A DNA stretch of 64,000 nt, from contig JAQBZO010000003.1 in assembly GCA_027622195.1 (NCBI GenBank), positions 1 through 64,000 on the forward strand, read 5' to 3'. Below the pieces are notes generated by a model. That model was given only the letters and a program-made list of their open reading frames with translations, did no database searches and had not been told where the DNA came from. Source of the DNA: Planctomycetota bacterium (GTDB taxonomy: Bacteria > Planctomycetota > Phycisphaerae > Phycisphaerales > SM1A02). Below, piece after piece: positions 28,435 to 38,108 of the stretch. A program made the position numbers and the translations under genes. Positions within the stretch are counted from its first letter, which is position 1, and each line of letters begins with the position of its first letter.

Positions 28435-31400
28435 TCAAAGGAGTGGAAGGGCGGGTTCTCCGCCTTCTTTCTCGAGTTGGATGTTCATCGCCAATCCGCG
28501 AAGCTCCTTGCAGAGCACATCGAAGACCACTGGCATGCCGGCTTGCAGCGTGTTCGTGCCCTTCACCATCGATTCGTAAATCTTCTGGCGTCCTTCCACA
28601 TCGTCGCTCTTGACGGTGAGAAGTTCTTGCAAGACATACGCGGCACCGTAAGCCTCGAGGGCCCACACTTCCATTTCTCCGAAGCGCTGACCGCCGGTTC
28701 GAGCCTTGCCGCCCAGTGGTTGCTGAGTGATGAGGCTGTACGGTCCAGTGCTGCGTGCGTGGATCTTGTCATCCACCAGATGGTGCAACTTGAGGATGTA
28801 CATGAATCCAACGGTGGTGCGTTGATGGAATGGTTCGCCCGTGCGTCCGTCGTACAACTGGACCTTGCAGTCGGGTTGCATTCGGGCGAGCAGTTCGCGA
28901 GCTCCACCTGCATTCGTTGCGTTGTCCTCAAAATCCTTCACGCGTGCTTCAACATGCTTGTTGGCTTCCTCAATCGCGGCGAGGATTTCCTTTTCGCTCG
29001 CTCCGTCGAAAACGGGAGTGAGCGCTTGGAATCCAAGCACCCGTGCAGCCCAACCAAGGTGGACTTCAAGGATCTGTCCAACGTTCATGCGGCTCGGCAC
29101 ACCCAGTGGATTGAGAAGGACATCAACAGTCGTGCCGTCTTCAAGGAACGGCATGTCGGCCTCGGGAACGATGCGAGCGATGACGCCCTTGTTTCCGTGG
29201 CGTCCTGCCATCTTGTCGCCGACCGAAAGTTGACGCTTCGTGGCAAGGTAGACCTTGACCATTTCGAGCACACCCGATGGAAGTTCATCGCCGCGCTTCA
29301 TGTTGGCGATGCGGCGATCTCGTTCCTTGCGAATGCCATCGATGCGTGGCCAGAACTGATTCTTGGTGACGAGGGCGTCCTCGCGTGCTTCCTTCGAACC
29401 CTTGATCCACTTATCTGAGAAGTTCGTGATCTGTTCACTGATAACTTCAGGGATGTCGCTTGCGCCCACTTTCTGACGAGTCGCCGGATCGACCATCTCG
29501 GATCCGATCGTGGTATTGATCGCGGTGATCATCTTTCGGAAAAGCTCGACGGCGCGAGCGTCCATCTCAGCTTCGTATACCGCGACTTCCTTCTTGAGAT
29601 CCTTCTTCTGCTCATCCGTCATGCCAGCGCGACGGCTGAATCGACGGGCGCCGATGACGATGCCTTCGGTTCCCGCTGGAACTTCGAGCGAGTCGTTCTT
29701 GACATCTTCGCCTGCGCGACCAAAGATGGCGTGAAGCAACTTCTCTTCGGGTGAGAGTTCGGATTTGCTCTTTGGGCTGACCTTACCGACGAGGATGTCG
29801 CCAGGTCCGACCTTGGTGCCGACGCGAACAACGCCAAACTCATCCAAGTTGGCGAGGGTGCGCTCACTGACATTCGGGATGTCCGACGTGAACTCTTCCT
29901 TACCGAGTTTGGTTTCACGAATCTCGACATCGAATGATTCGATGTGGATACTCGTGAAGACATCTTCGCGAACGAGGCGCTCGTTGATCACGATCGCATC
30001 TTCGAAGTTGTATCCGTCGAATGTGTTGAAGGCGACGAGTGCGTTCTTGCCGATGGCAAGTTCGCCACTGAGCGTGCTTGCGCCGTCAGCAATGATTTCT
30101 TCCGCCTTGACCTTTTGTCCCATGCGCACTAAAGGCTTCTGGTTTTGGCATGTGCGCTCGTTCAATCCAGTGAACTTGCGAAGGACATACTCGTCGGCAT
30201 TGTCGATGACGATGCGCTCCGAGTCGAAGTAGGTGACGATTCCGCCGCGCTTCGCCTTGCGGAGCATTCCAGAGAATGAACCCGCCGTAGTTTCCATGCC
30301 CGTTCCGACGCAAGGAACCTGTGGCTTCACCAGAGGCACCGCTTGGCGCTGCATGTTCGATCCCATCAATGCGCGATTCGCGTCGTCATGCTCGAGGAAG
30401 GGGATGAGCGATGCTGACACACCCACGATTTGGCGAGAGGAGACGTCGACGAACTCGATTTCCTTCGCAGGAACTTCGAGAATGTCTCCGCTGCTTCGCG
30501 CGAGAACCGTGGATTCGTTGAGCTTGCCATCCGCGCCGAGAGCGTCGCTGGGGGCGAGGATTCGCTTGAGTTCTTCGTCAGCGCGGAGTTTGCGCACGAC
30601 TTTGCGGCCGCGTCCATCTTCCTTGATGCGACCCTTCTCGAGTTCGAGATAGGAGGTCAACAGGAATCCATAGTCGTCCACTTCCGAGAAGAGTGCGAGC
30701 GAGGCGATCAGACCGATGTTGGTGCCTTCCGGCGTTTCAATCGGACAAATGCGACCGTAATGGGAGATGTGCACGTCGCGCACTTCGAATCCTGCGCGCT
30801 TTCGGTTCAGTCCACCAGGACCGAGGGCGGAAAGGCGACGCTCGTGAACGAGCATCGAAAGAGGATTCGTTTGGTCGACGACCTGCGAGAGTTCGCTGCG
30901 TCCAAAGAAGAACTCGATGGCGCTGGAGACACTCTTCGTGTTCATCAGGTCGGCGATCTTGACGACTTCCGTCGGCTCCTTCGAACTCATCCGCTCTTGC
31001 ACAGTGCGGCGAAGTTTCTGGAACCCCTTTCGCATTTCTTCGGTGGCGAGTTCATCGAGTGTGCGCAAACGACGGTTGCCCAGATGGTCGATGTCGTCGG
31101 TATGCGCAACGCGACGGGTGCCAGCGCTCGGACGGCGCAGTTCGAGGATGTACCGCATGATCGCGAGGAAGTCCTCAGCGCGCAGTCCCATTTCAGACAC
31201 CGGAACAACCTTGTACCGCGAATCGTGTTCAAACTTGCGGTTCACTCGGAAGCGACCAACGCGTCCCATGCGATACCGATCGAGATCGAAGAATCGCTCG
31301 TGGAACAGATCACGCGCCTTGTCGACTTGCGGCGGATTGCCCGGACGCATGCGATTGTAAATGCGAAGCAAAGCGGCTTCGTGTTCGGTGACCTCGGCGA

Positions 31401-32367
31401 GGAAGTCGAGCTTCTCTTCAGCGAGGGTGTTCAGAATGAGCGGATCGCCAGGCTCGCGAATCACTTTGACTTTTTTGAGTCCTGATGCGAGCAGGGTCTC
31501 GATCATCCTCGTGTCGAACGGCTCTCCAGCCTTTTTGAAGGATCCTCCTTTTTTTGAATCAAGCATTTTTGCGAAAGCTGAGGTTCGCTTCTTGCCTCCG
31601 AGTTGATCACCCGGCTTGCAGATGACTTCTGCGGTATCGAAGTCGATGATGAGTTCAGCAGAGTAATGCTCTGGATGGAGCTTCTCGACCTTGATCTCTT
31701 CCACTTCATGGAACTCAGCAAGAATGGCCTCAGTGGTTCCATACTTCTCGCTCAATGCGCGGAGGAATGTCGTCGCCGCAATGCGAGCACTCTTGTCGAT
31801 CTTGAGCGTGAGGACGTCGTTCTTCGTCACTTCAACTTCAAGCCATGATCCGCGATCTGGAATGATGCGTGCGCCATGCAGAGGACGATCACCGATGCTG
31901 GACAGAATGCTGAAGTCCACACCCGGTGAGCGATGCAACTGACTGACGATGACGCGCTCGGATCCGTTGACGATGAACTCGCCACCTCCGAGCATGATCG
32001 GAACGTCGCCGAGGTAAATGTCCTCTTCGACGATTTCCGTTGATCCTTCACGGTGCAAGCGCAGTTTGACGCGCAGCGGATATCCGTAGGTGAGTCGCAG
32101 CTCGCGACACTCGAGTTCGGTGTGCTGCGGTTCACCGAATGAGTAACTCACGTACTCAATGCGCATCGCCGAGTCATACGACTCGATGGGAAAAATCTCA
32201 CTGAGAAGGGCTTCAAGACCGAGGCTCTTATCGCGCTCGGTTGGTCCCTTCTCAAGTTGGAGGAATCTTTCATAGGAGCGTTGTTGAACCTGTTGAAGGT
32301 TCGGGACACTCACAAAATCGACACGCTTCGAGTAATTGCGAACGGTCTTCGTCTGCATGGTGGTCAT
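28435..32367 (-). CDS. rpoB: RNA polymerase beta subunit
   Basis: The roughly 1310-residue beta subunit has the expected landmarks: YFGRSELSQ-like cluster I region ([34 protein letters not shown], the rifampicin-binding segment), [39 protein letters not shown], and [28 protein letters not shown]. The start is taken as ATG 32367; ATG 32358 is an alternative, and neither has a clear Shine-Dalgarno. In the cluster I segment Gln and Asp sit at the usual drug-contact positions. A promoter at 32496-32525 probably drives rpoB and rpoC. Confidence 0.97.
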   Translation of the reverse strand: MTTMQTKTVRNYSKRVDFVSVPNLQQVQQRSYERFLQLEKGPTERDKSLGLEALLSEIFPIESYDSAMRIEYVSYSFGEPQHTELECRELRLTYGYPLRVKLRLHREGSTEIVEEDIYLGDVPIMLGGGEFIVNGSERVIVSQLHRSPGVDFSILSSIGDRPLHGARIIPDRGSWLEVEVTKNDVLTLKIDKSARIAATTFLRALSEKYGTTEAILAEFHEVEEIKVEKLHPEHYSAELIIDFDTAEVICKPGDQLGGKKRTSAFAKMLDSKKGGSFKKAGEPFDTRMIETLLASGLKKVKVIREPGDPLILNTLAEEKLDFLAEVTEHEAALLRIYNRMRPGNPPQVDKARDLFHERFFDLDRYRMGRVGRFRVNRKFEHDSRYKVVPVSEMGLRAEDFLAIMRYILELRRPSAGTRRVAHTDDIDHLGNRRLRTLDELATEEMRKGFQKLRRTVQERMSSKEPTEVVKIADLMNTKSVSSAIEFFFGRSELSQVVDQTNPLSMLVHERRLSALGPGGLNRKRAGFEVRDVHISHYGRICPIETPEGTNIGLIASLALFSEVDDYGFLLTSYLELEKGRIKEDGRGRKVVRKLRADEELKRILAPSDALGADGKLNESTVLARSSGDILEVPAKEIEFVDVSSRQIVGVSASLIPFLEHDDANRALMGSNMQRQAVPLVKPQVPCVGTGMETTAGSFSGMLRKAKRGGIVTYFDSERIVIDNADEYVLRKFTGLNERTCQNQKPLVRMGQKVKAEEIIADGASTLSGELAIGKNALVAFNTFDGYNFEDAIVINERLVREDVFTSIHIESFDVEIRETKLGKEEFTSDIPNVSERTLANLDEFGVVRVGTKVGPGDILVGKVSPKSKSELSPEEKLLHAIFGRAGEDVKNDSLEVPAGTEGIVIGARRFSRRAGMTDEQKKDLKKEVAVYEAEMDARAVELFRKMITAINTTIGSEMVDPATRQKVGASDIPEVISEQITNFSDKWIKGSKEAREDALVTKNQFWPRIDGIRKERDRRIANMKRGDELPSGVLEMVKVYLATKRQLSVGDKMAGRHGNKGVIARIVPEADMPFLEDGTTVDVLLNPLGVPSRMNVGQILEVHLGWAARVLGFQALTPVFDGASEKEILAAIEEANKHVEARVKDFEDNATNAGGARELLARMQPDCKVQLYDGRTGEPFHQRTTVGFMYILKLHHLVDDKIHARSTGPYSLITQQPLGGKARTGGQRFGEMEVWALEAYGAAYVLQELLTVKSDDVEGRQKIYESMVKGTNTLQAGMPVVFDVLCKELRGLAMNIQLEKEGGEPALPLL

Positions 32368-32495
32368 CCGGGCAACGAGGGAGGAGAGACTGAAATCGTG
32401 CGTTAAAACGCGAAATATCGCGCGATGACGCAAGACGTCAGGCGAGTCAAATATTCAAGAACGGTCGTAAATCGGGGGCAGCCGACAAGCCATTC

Positions 32496-32525
32496 AGTAT
32501 AGAGGAGCGGTTGAGTTTTTCGCAA
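32496..32525 (-). promoter_or_regulatory. candidate sigma-70-type promoter for rpoBC
   Basis: On the minus strand TTGCGA (32525-32520, 4 of 6 consensus) and TATACT (32501-32496, 5 of 6) are separated by 18 bp. Transcription would begin near 32489, giving an rpoB leader of about 120 nt. It lies just past the terminator-like hairpin that follows rplL, so rpoBC would have its own supply of RNA in addition to read-through. Confidence 0.6.
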
Positions 32526-32548
32526 GGGGCGAAAACGTGAATTTCAGC

Positions 32549-32590
32549 AAAAAAGAGGGGGGGGGGTCGAAGACCCCCCCTCCGAAAAAA
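32549..32590 (-). terminator. terminator/attenuator between rplL and rpoB
   Basis: On the minus strand a G-rich arm (complement of 32574-32583) pairs with a C-rich arm (complement of 32555-32566) around a short TCTTCGA loop. It is followed by TCTTTTTTG at 32557-32549. A-tracts lie on the other side, so it could also work on the plus strand. It starts a few bases after the rplL stop (32596). Reduced transcription between rplL and rpoB is known in other bacteria; here the structure is unusually G/C-homopolymeric. Confidence 0.85.
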
Positions 32591-32595
32591 CAGGT

Positions 32596-32994
32596 TTACT
32601 TGATGGTGACCTTGGCTCCAGCCGCTTCGAGAGCAGCCTTGAGCTTGTCAGCCTCTTCCTTAGAGACTTTCTCCTTGATCGCCTTTGGAGCAGCATCAAC
32701 GAGATCCTTTGCCTCCTTGAGACCCAAGCCGGTTGCTTCGCGCACGGCCTTGATCACGTCGATCTTCTTCGCACCAGTTTCGGTGAGAACAACATCGAAT
32801 TCGCTCTGTGCTTCAGCCACAGGAGCCGCTTCGCCTGCGCTTGCAGCAACCATCACGCCGCCGCCAGCTGCTGGCTCAATGCCGTAGGTGTCCTTCATGT
32901 AGCTGGCGAGGTTGACAGCGTCCTTGAGGGTGAGCGACGCAATGCTGTCGCCGAGTTGCGAAATCTTCGCTTCGAAAGTTTGTGTATCTGACAT
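32596..32994 (-). CDS. rplL: ribosomal protein L7/L12
   Basis: The 132-residue stalk protein has the usual N-terminal dimerisation helices ([19 protein letters not shown]), an Ala/Gly hinge, and the globular C-terminal domain [54 protein letters not shown]. This domain binds elongation factors. ATG 32994 begins [10 protein letters not shown]. It follows rplJ after a 95-nt structured spacer and precedes the terminator-like hairpin. Confidence 0.97.
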   Translation of the reverse strand: MSDTQTFEAKISQLGDSIASLTLKDAVNLASYMKDTYGIEPAAGGGVMVAASAGEAAPVAEAQSEFDVVLTETGAKKIDVIKAVREATGLGLKEAKDLVDAAPKAIKEKVSKEEADKLKAALEAAGAKVTIK

Positions 32995-33034
32995 GGTTTC
33001 AGTATCTCCAACACGAATGAACTTGCACCAGAGG

Positions 33035-33049
33035 AGCGCCGACGGCGCT
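33035..33049 (-). promoter_or_regulatory. hairpin in the rplJ-rplL spacer
   Basis: AGCGCC and GGCGCT pair perfectly around a 3-nt loop (33035-33040 with 33044-33049). A second short stem ACCAC/GTGGT lies just 5' on the minus strand. No T-tract follows in the minus direction, so it is not a terminator. It may be a processing or translational control element for rplL, whose product is needed in several copies per ribosome. Function is inferred. Confidence 0.4.
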
Positions 33050-33089
33050 TTTCACCACGAGGGCCAGTGGTACAGAGGGGTGAACTTGA

Positions 33090-33635
33090 TTAGCCGACTT
33101 TGGCGATGACTTCGCCGCGCTCGAGCCGAGTTTGAATTTCCTTGACGATTCCGAGGACGCATCCACCTGGACCCTTGACCGCGCCCATCACATTGCGAGC
33201 AGGCGAGAGGATGAGGGTGATGAGCTTGGACTGCGCTTCTTCGCGAGTTGGGAATTCGCTCAGTCGCTTGACGCCTGCAGCTCCAGCGAACCACTCGCCG
33301 TCGATGCATGCACCCTTGAGTCCGAGCTTTTCGTTCTTCTTTGCAGCCTTCACGAGTTGGCGCGCAATCGAAACAACGCTTTGTTTTCCATACACAACGG
33401 CAGTTGGGCCGCTGAGTCCTGGGCAGAGGGCTTCGAGTGCGGTACCGGTGAAGGCACGCTTGGCGAGACCGTTGCGAACGACAGTGACGCGGGCTCCGCC
33501 TCCACGCAAATCGGCGCGGAATCCGGTGTCTTCTATAGCAGACATGCCGCGGATTTCGACCAACACTGCGGCTTCGATGTTCTCGAAGCGCGACTGGTAG
33601 TCGCGGATGATCATGTTCTTGACTGGCTTACTCAT
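33090..33635 (-). CDS. rplJ: ribosomal protein L10
   Basis: The 181-residue protein forms the base of the L7/L12 stalk. It shows the L10 pattern: an N-terminal rRNA-binding domain (MIIRDYQSRFENIEAAVLVEIRGMSAIEDTGFRADLRGGGARVTVVRNGLAKRAFTGT), then GLSGPTAVVYGKQSVV, and a C-terminal helix that would hold L12 dimers (ILSPARNVMGAVKGPGGCVLGIVKEIQTRLERGE). It lies 19 nt after rplA in the canonical order. Confidence 0.95.
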   Translation of the reverse strand: MSKPVKNMIIRDYQSRFENIEAAVLVEIRGMSAIEDTGFRADLRGGGARVTVVRNGLAKRAFTGTALEALCPGLSGPTAVVYGKQSVVSIARQLVKAAKKNEKLGLKGACIDGEWFAGAAGVKRLSEFPTREEAQSKLITLILSPARNVMGAVKGPGGCVLGIVKEIQTRLERGEVIAKVG

Positions 33636-33654
33636 GGTGCGTGTTCCTTTCGCG

Positions 33655-34350
33655 TCAGACGGACACTTGGACGCTTGGCGTCATGGCGCCTGAAATGCAG
33701 ACCTTCTTAAAGTAAAGCCCCTTCGATGAAGATGGCTTCGCTTTTTCAATGGTCTCGATGAAGAAATTGAGGTTCTCGGTGAGGTGCTCGTCAGAGAAAC
33801 TCATTTTCCCGATGATGCAGTGGATGTTGCCGAAATCGTCGTTGCGGTATTCGGTCTTGCCTGCGGCATACGCTTTCACTGCACCGGTGACATCAGGGCC
33901 CACTGTGCCAGCTTTTGGAGAAGGCATCAGTCCCTTTGGACCGAGCACCTTTCCGAGCTTCGCAATGACGCGCATCATGTCGGGGCTTGCGACGGCAACA
34001 TCGAAGTCCATCCATCCTGCTTCAATCTTGGCGACGAGGTCTTCTCCGCCTGCTTCGACTGCTCCCGCTGCTTTCGCGGCGGCCACTTTGTCGGAGGCGC
34101 AGAATGCAACGACGCGTGCCGTTTTTCCAGTGCCGTGGGGGAAACTGATGGCGCCGCGGAGTGCCTGATCAGCCTGCTTCGGATCGATTCCGAGGTGGGC
34201 AACGACATTGATGGTCTGATCGAACTTGGTCTTCTTGAACTTGCGCAGCGACTTGATGGCCTCTGCTGGGTTTTGTGAATCCACTGGACGAAGTGGGGCG
34301 TTCTCGCGGGTGCGGCGGGAGAGTCCGTTGGTTGTGTTCTTGACACTCAT
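33655..34350 (-). CDS. rplA: ribosomal protein L1
   Basis: The 231-residue protein forms the L1 stalk and in many bacteria represses its own operon by binding the mRNA leader. Recognisable segments are DQTINVVAHLGIDPKQADQALRGAISFPHGTGK, then AKLGKVLGPKGLMPSPKAGTVGPDVTGAV, then GKTEYRNDDFGNIHCIIGKMSFSDEHLTENL. Length is normal. It lies five bases after rplK. The leader hairpin upstream of rplK is a candidate target. Confidence 0.96.
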   Translation of the reverse strand: MSVKNTTNGLSRRTRENAPLRPVDSQNPAEAIKSLRKFKKTKFDQTINVVAHLGIDPKQADQALRGAISFPHGTGKTARVVAFCASDKVAAAKAAGAVEAGGEDLVAKIEAGWMDFDVAVASPDMMRVIAKLGKVLGPKGLMPSPKAGTVGPDVTGAVKAYAAGKTEYRNDDFGNIHCIIGKMSFSDEHLTENLNFFIETIEKAKPSSSKGLYFKKVCISGAMTPSVQVSV

Positions 34351-34355
34351 TGGAA

Positions 34356-34781
34356 TTATCCCTCCACCTTGACGCCCATAGAGCGTGCAGTGCCTGCGAT
34401 GACCTTGATGGCGGCTTCAATGCTTCCCGCATTGAGATCCTTGACTTTGTCTTCGGCGATCTTGCGCGCTTGTGCGACGGTGATCTTGCCGAGGATTTCA
34501 GTATTCGGGCGTCCCGACCCCTTTTCAATCTTGGCTGCTTCCTTAATAAGTTCGGATGCTGGCGAACTCTTCAACTCGATGTCGAAGGTTCGATCTCCAT
34601 ACACCGTCACCAACGCACTCACGACGCGCCCATTCAGCGGACGAGTCATCTCGTTGAATCTGGTGACAAACTGACCAGGGTTGACGCCGTTCGCGCCGAG
34701 CACTGGTCCGAGTGGAGGAGCCGGAGTGGCCTTGCCACCGGGAGCCATGATTTTGAATTGTTTTGTGACCTTTTTGGCCAT
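34356..34781 (-). CDS. rplK: ribosomal protein L11
   Basis: The 141-residue protein binds the GTPase-associated region of 23S rRNA. It has the L11 signature: KIMAPGGKATPAPPLGPVLGANGVNPGQFVTRFNE in the N-terminal domain, and the C-terminal rRNA-binding domain with the ending IKVIAGTARSMGVKVEG. ATG 34781 is preceded by a strong AGGAGG eight to nine bases upstream. It is the first gene of the ribosomal-protein/polymerase unit here; the usual upstream secE and nusG genes are absent and tyrS lies divergently instead. Confidence 0.97.
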   Translation of the reverse strand: MAKKVTKQFKIMAPGGKATPAPPLGPVLGANGVNPGQFVTRFNEMTRPLNGRVVSALVTVYGDRTFDIELKSSPASELIKEAAKIEKGSGRPNTEILGKITVAQARKIAEDKVKDLNAGSIEAAIKVIAGTARSMGVKVEG

Positions 34782-34822
34782 TGGGTGTACCTCCTACTCC
34801 GTCTTGCCCATTGATTTGGGAC

Positions 34823-34852
34823 TTGCGTCAGCTCAGCCTTGGACTGACGCAA
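34823..34852 (-). promoter_or_regulatory. leader inverted repeat of the rplK operon
   Basis: A perfect 9-bp inverted repeat (TTGCGTCAG at 34823-34831, CTGACGCAA at 34844-34852) flanks a 12-nt loop, about 42 nt upstream of the rplK ATG. On the minus strand it would form a hairpin in the leader RNA. L1 is known to autoregulate L11-L1 operons through a leader structure that mimics its rRNA site, so this is a candidate; the L1 loop consensus was not verified. Confidence 0.45.
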
Positions 34853-34965
34853 CGGGGTAGTACATGCGGTGCTGAGACGAGCCACGGAATGTAACACAGA
34901 TTCACAAAATTGGGAAGGGGTGCTTGCAGTAGGGGTTGGGGGTGTGCCGATACGATCTTCAACCG

Positions 34966-36240
34966 ATGAAGAACGACCTCCTTGACGAACTGCGGTGGCG
35001 CGGATTACTCCATCAAACCACGTCCGAGAACATGGGGGCCTACCTTGCCGCGGGTACCCGAACCGCCTACGCAGGGTTCGACCCGACCGCGGACAGCCTG
35101 ACGGTCGGGAATTATGTGCCCATTGCGATGCTCGCCCATTGGCAGAGGGCAGGACACAGACCGATTGTCTTGATGGGCGGGGGGACTGGATTGATCGGTG
35201 ATCCCAGCGGAAAGAGCTCGGAACGCCCGTTGCTCGATCGCGATGCGGTTGAGGCAAATGTTGCAAGTCAGAAGCGCATCTTTGAGCGTGTGCTTGATTT
35301 CACGGGATCTGCTGCTTGCACCACGGTGAACAATGCGCATTGGCTCGGCACACTCGGATACATCGATGTCCTGCGCGATGTGGGCAAGCATTTTTCGGTG
35401 AATCAAATGATGATGCGAGATTCGATTGCTGCTCGTCTCAATACGCGTGAGCAAGGGATTTCGTATACCGAGTTTTCGTACATGATTTTGCAGTCGTATG
35501 ACTTTCTTCATCTCTACCGCACACATGGATGCACGGTGCAACTCGGTGGAGCAGACCAATGGGGCAACATTGTGTCCGGCATCGATCTCATCCGTCGCAT
35601 CGAAAGTGGAGAGGCCTTTGGCATCACGAATCCACTCGTGACCAAGGCCGATGGAGGCAAGTTCGGTAAAACGGAAACGGGCGCAGTGTGGCTGACCGCA
35701 GAGCGGACGAGTTCCTACCGATTCCATCAATTCTGGCTCAATACATCAGACGCAGACATCGCTCGCTTCTTGCGTTGGTTTTCGTTTCTGGAACGAGGCG
35801 AGATCGAGACACTTGAAGCAGCAGCAACGGCGCGTCCGCAAGAGAGAGCCGCACAGCGCGCGCTCGCGGATCATCTCACGGCGCTCTTCCATGGAGCAAC
35901 GGAATGCGGCCGAGCCAAGTCGACGGGACAAGCTCTTTTCTCGGGAAATCTGCATGAATTGGACGCCCAGCAAGTCGAAGACCTTGCATCAGACTTGCCG
36001 AGTGGTGAGATGGATCCAAGCGAATGGGGAACGTTGTCTTTGCTTGACGCGATGGTGCGCAGTTCGATCGTCGCGAGCAAACGCGAGGCGCGCGATTGCG
36101 TCACGCAAGGCGGAGCCGCGATCAATGGAGTCAAGGTCGCCGAAGATCGTCCACTTGTTGCGACCGATGCGCTGCCTGGGGGAGTCGTCCTGATCAAGCG
36201 AGGGAAGAAACAGTGGGCTGCGCTGCGATTACGGCGATGA
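34966..36240 (+). CDS. tyrS: tyrosyl-tRNA synthetase
   Basis: The 424-residue class I synthetase has FDPTADSLTVGNYVPIAML. The HIGH box is replaced by T46-V-G-N49. The nucleotide-binding GDPSGKSSER follows, then SYTEFSYMILQSYDFLHLY, QLGGADQWGNI and KADGGKFGKTETG (KMSKS counterpart K232-F-G-K-T). A C-terminal S4 domain (SKREARDCVTQGGAAINGVKV) binds tRNA. ATG 34966 has no obvious Shine-Dalgarno. Altered signature boxes occur in parts of this family, so activity is not in doubt. It overlaps the convergent ybbR-like gene by 12 nt. Confidence 0.95.
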   Translation: MKNDLLDELRWRGLLHQTTSENMGAYLAAGTRTAYAGFDPTADSLTVGNYVPIAMLAHWQRAGHRPIVLMGGGTGLIGDPSGKSSERPLLDRDAVEANVASQKRIFERVLDFTGSAACTTVNNAHWLGTLGYIDVLRDVGKHFSVNQMMMRDSIAARLNTREQGISYTEFSYMILQSYDFLHLYRTHGCTVQLGGADQWGNIVSGIDLIRRIESGEAFGITNPLVTKADGGKFGKTETGAVWLTAERTSSYRFHQFWLNTSDADIARFLRWFSFLERGEIETLEAAATARPQERAAQRALADHLTALFHGATECGRAKSTGQALFSGNLHELDAQQVEDLASDLPSGEMDPSEWGTLSLLDAMVRSSIVASKREARDCVTQGGAAINGVKVAEDRPLVATDALPGGVVLIKRGKKQWAALRLRR

Positions 36241-37275
36241 CGGTGCGATTGGTGTCGATGCAGTGGTTGGAGCAGGACTGATCTGAATCGCAACCGCGGG
36301 CTGAATGTTGGCGGATCCATTGGTGCCGATGACACGCACTCCCGGAGGAAGCATCCACAAATCGACTTGGGCCATCGGAACGCGATTGACGAGTTCTTCG
36401 TGAGTCAAGTGGACAATCGCGATGGGCTTGAACGTATTCGATGAAAGCAACTCGATCGCTTCCGTCGGTCCTGTGACGACCACTCGTTGAATGAATTGTC
36501 CCTCAGGGGGGAAGGTCACGATGAACTTGCTGAGTGATTCAGGAAGTGCGGCGATCTGCACGGCGACTCGCGGAAGTTCAATTTCGCTTGTCGCAGCGAT
36601 GACTGTGTAGTCCACTGAAACAGGGCGAATTCCGCCGAGTTCACGCCGACGCGCTTCGGGAAGGTCCATCGCCACAGGTTGGACTTCGTCTCGGTAGGCA
36701 CCAGGAGGACGGTCCATCGCGGTGAGGCGAACCGTGAGTTCGAGTTTGGCTTGTGCGAGGTCGGGAGGCACAAACACCGTCGCCTTGCTGCTCCCCTCGA
36801 TCGATGCACCCTTGACACTCTCGTCGCAATTAAGCACGATGTCGACCGTTCTCTCAACGAGATCGGTGACCACCAGCGTGGTGGATGTCGGAACGCCGCG
36901 CGCCGAGTTGATCGTGACGCGTGCAAGATCGAACTTTGCCTCGAAGAAGTCGGGCAATCGATCGGCGATGGGCCAAGATCCTTCCGTGCCTGGCACTCCG
37001 CCGGAGCCGGCGATGAGTTCAACGAGTGGCGGCAGCGTCGACTCGAATCGCCGCAATTCAGAGGCTGTCCCGATCAATTGAAGGGTCACAGGAAAGGGAT
37101 CGACCGGAGTGACCATCATGCGCTCGGAGGAGGGAAGAAACTGCGCAAGGACAATCACTTCGCGGGTCGTCGAGATGGATCGAGTCGCCTCTTGCAAAAG
37201 GTAAAGGGTGATCAGTGATGCAGCAACGACATTGAAAAGACGACCGCGCAAGAGCTTTGGAGAGAGTGTGAACAT
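36229..37275 (-). CDS. YbbR-domain protein (CdaR-like)
   Basis: The 348-residue protein has one N-terminal transmembrane segment (NVVAASLITLYLLQEATRS) followed by YbbR-type beta domains facing the outside (VTLQLIGTASELRRFESTLP, RVVVTGPTEAIELLSSNTFKP). ATG 37275 is chosen because AGGAGG lies at 37286-37281 with ideal spacing; GTG 37278 is possible. It overlaps the cdaA stop (TGATG). In Firmicutes the cdaA neighbour CdaR regulates diadenylate cyclase activity at the membrane. The same role here is inferred from gene order. Confidence 0.85.
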   Translation of the reverse strand: MFTLSPKLLRGRLFNVVAASLITLYLLQEATRSISTTREVIVLAQFLPSSERMMVTPVDPFPVTLQLIGTASELRRFESTLPPLVELIAGSGGVPGTEGSWPIADRLPDFFEAKFDLARVTINSARGVPTSTTLVVTDLVERTVDIVLNCDESVKGASIEGSSKATVFVPPDLAQAKLELTVRLTAMDRPPGAYRDEVQPVAMDLPEARRRELGGIRPVSVDYTVIAATSEIELPRVAVQIAALPESLSKFIVTFPPEGQFIQRVVVTGPTEAIELLSSNTFKPIAIVHLTHEELVNRVPMAQVDLWMLPPGVRVIGTNGSANIQPAVAIQISPAPTTASTPIAPSSP

Positions 37276-38090
37276 CACTTGACCTCCTGTACTGAAACGG
37301 GTTGCTCGGCGAGTGCGCGAGAGAGAAGGGCGAGGAGTTCTTCTCGAGGGATCGGTTCGCTGAGCACTCCCTTTTCGGCAACGCGTATCGAACCCGTTTG
37401 TTCGCTCACGACGACCACGACCGCATCGGTGTCGAGCGTGACGCCGACCGAGGCGCGGTGTCGCGACCCAAGTGGACCGTGATGAACACCTGGGTCGGCA
37501 AGGGGTAACTCGACACTCGCCGCAACAATGCGATCGGCACGCACGATGACAGCAAGATCATGGAGTGGATTCCCAGGCCAAAAGAGAGCCTCGAGTAAAC
37601 GAGCGGACAACACGGCATCGATTCGCACACCTGCTTGAGAGAGCGCGTCGAGTGACACGGCGCGTTCGATCACGATGATCGCGCCGACATGTTGGCGCGC
37701 GAGTGTTTGTGCCGCTTGTGAAACAGCGTGCGCCGCACTCGAGGCGCGGCGGGCATCAGGATCAATGATGTCGAGCGTTGATTCTCCAAGTCGCACGAGT
37801 GCTTGGCGAATCTCGGGAAGAAAGACCGCGACGCCGACCACGGCGACAATCGAAAGCAAACTGGTGAGAAGGACATGCAGTCGTGAGAATTCATCCTCAA
37901 AGGAGTCGCTGACTCCCGCAAAAAGTGCGAGGACGACGCCCACGAAGAGCACTCCCTTCACCACGCCCGCACCGCGAGAACGTCCGAGAAACTCGAGCGT
38001 TGCGAAGACGCAGGTCCACACAATCGAGAACTCGACCCACCAGAGCCAGTCCATTGTCCATGCCAAGATGAAATGGGGAGAGCCAACCAT
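37275..38090 (-). CDS. cdaA: membrane diadenylate cyclase CdaA-like, altered DGA motif
   Basis: The 271-residue protein has three N-terminal hydrophobic segments and a C-terminal DAC domain that would make c-di-AMP from two ATP. It has FWPGNPLHDLAVIVRADRIVAA, where the usual DGA metal/ATP motif reads D178-L-A, and GPLGSRHRASVGVT with the intact R210-H-R motif. VVSEQTGSIRVAEKG also matches. ATG 38090 is used; ATG 38054 is an alternative. It is followed by the YbbR-domain gene, the usual cdaA-cdaR arrangement. The Gly-to-Leu change may alter activity. Confidence 0.88.
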   Translation of the reverse strand: MVGSPHFILAWTMDWLWWVEFSIVWTCVFATLEFLGRSRGAGVVKGVLFVGVVLALFAGVSDSFEDEFSRLHVLLTSLLSIVAVVGVAVFLPEIRQALVRLGESTLDIIDPDARRASSAAHAVSQAAQTLARQHVGAIIVIERAVSLDALSQAGVRIDAVLSARLLEALFWPGNPLHDLAVIVRADRIVAASVELPLADPGVHHGPLGSRHRASVGVTLDTDAVVVVVSEQTGSIRVAEKGVLSEPIPREELLALLSRALAEQPVSVQEVK

Positions 38091-38108
38091 TGCAGATACG
38101 ATACTCCG

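Noticed and set aside
30430-31485. 351-codon open frame on the plus strand
   Set aside because: Antisense shadow of rpoB; the real frame is unambiguous.
34646-35266. 206-codon minus-strand frame spanning the rplK-tyrS gap
   Set aside because: It overlaps the rplK start and tyrS 5' end out of frame and would cover the leader; no protein features.
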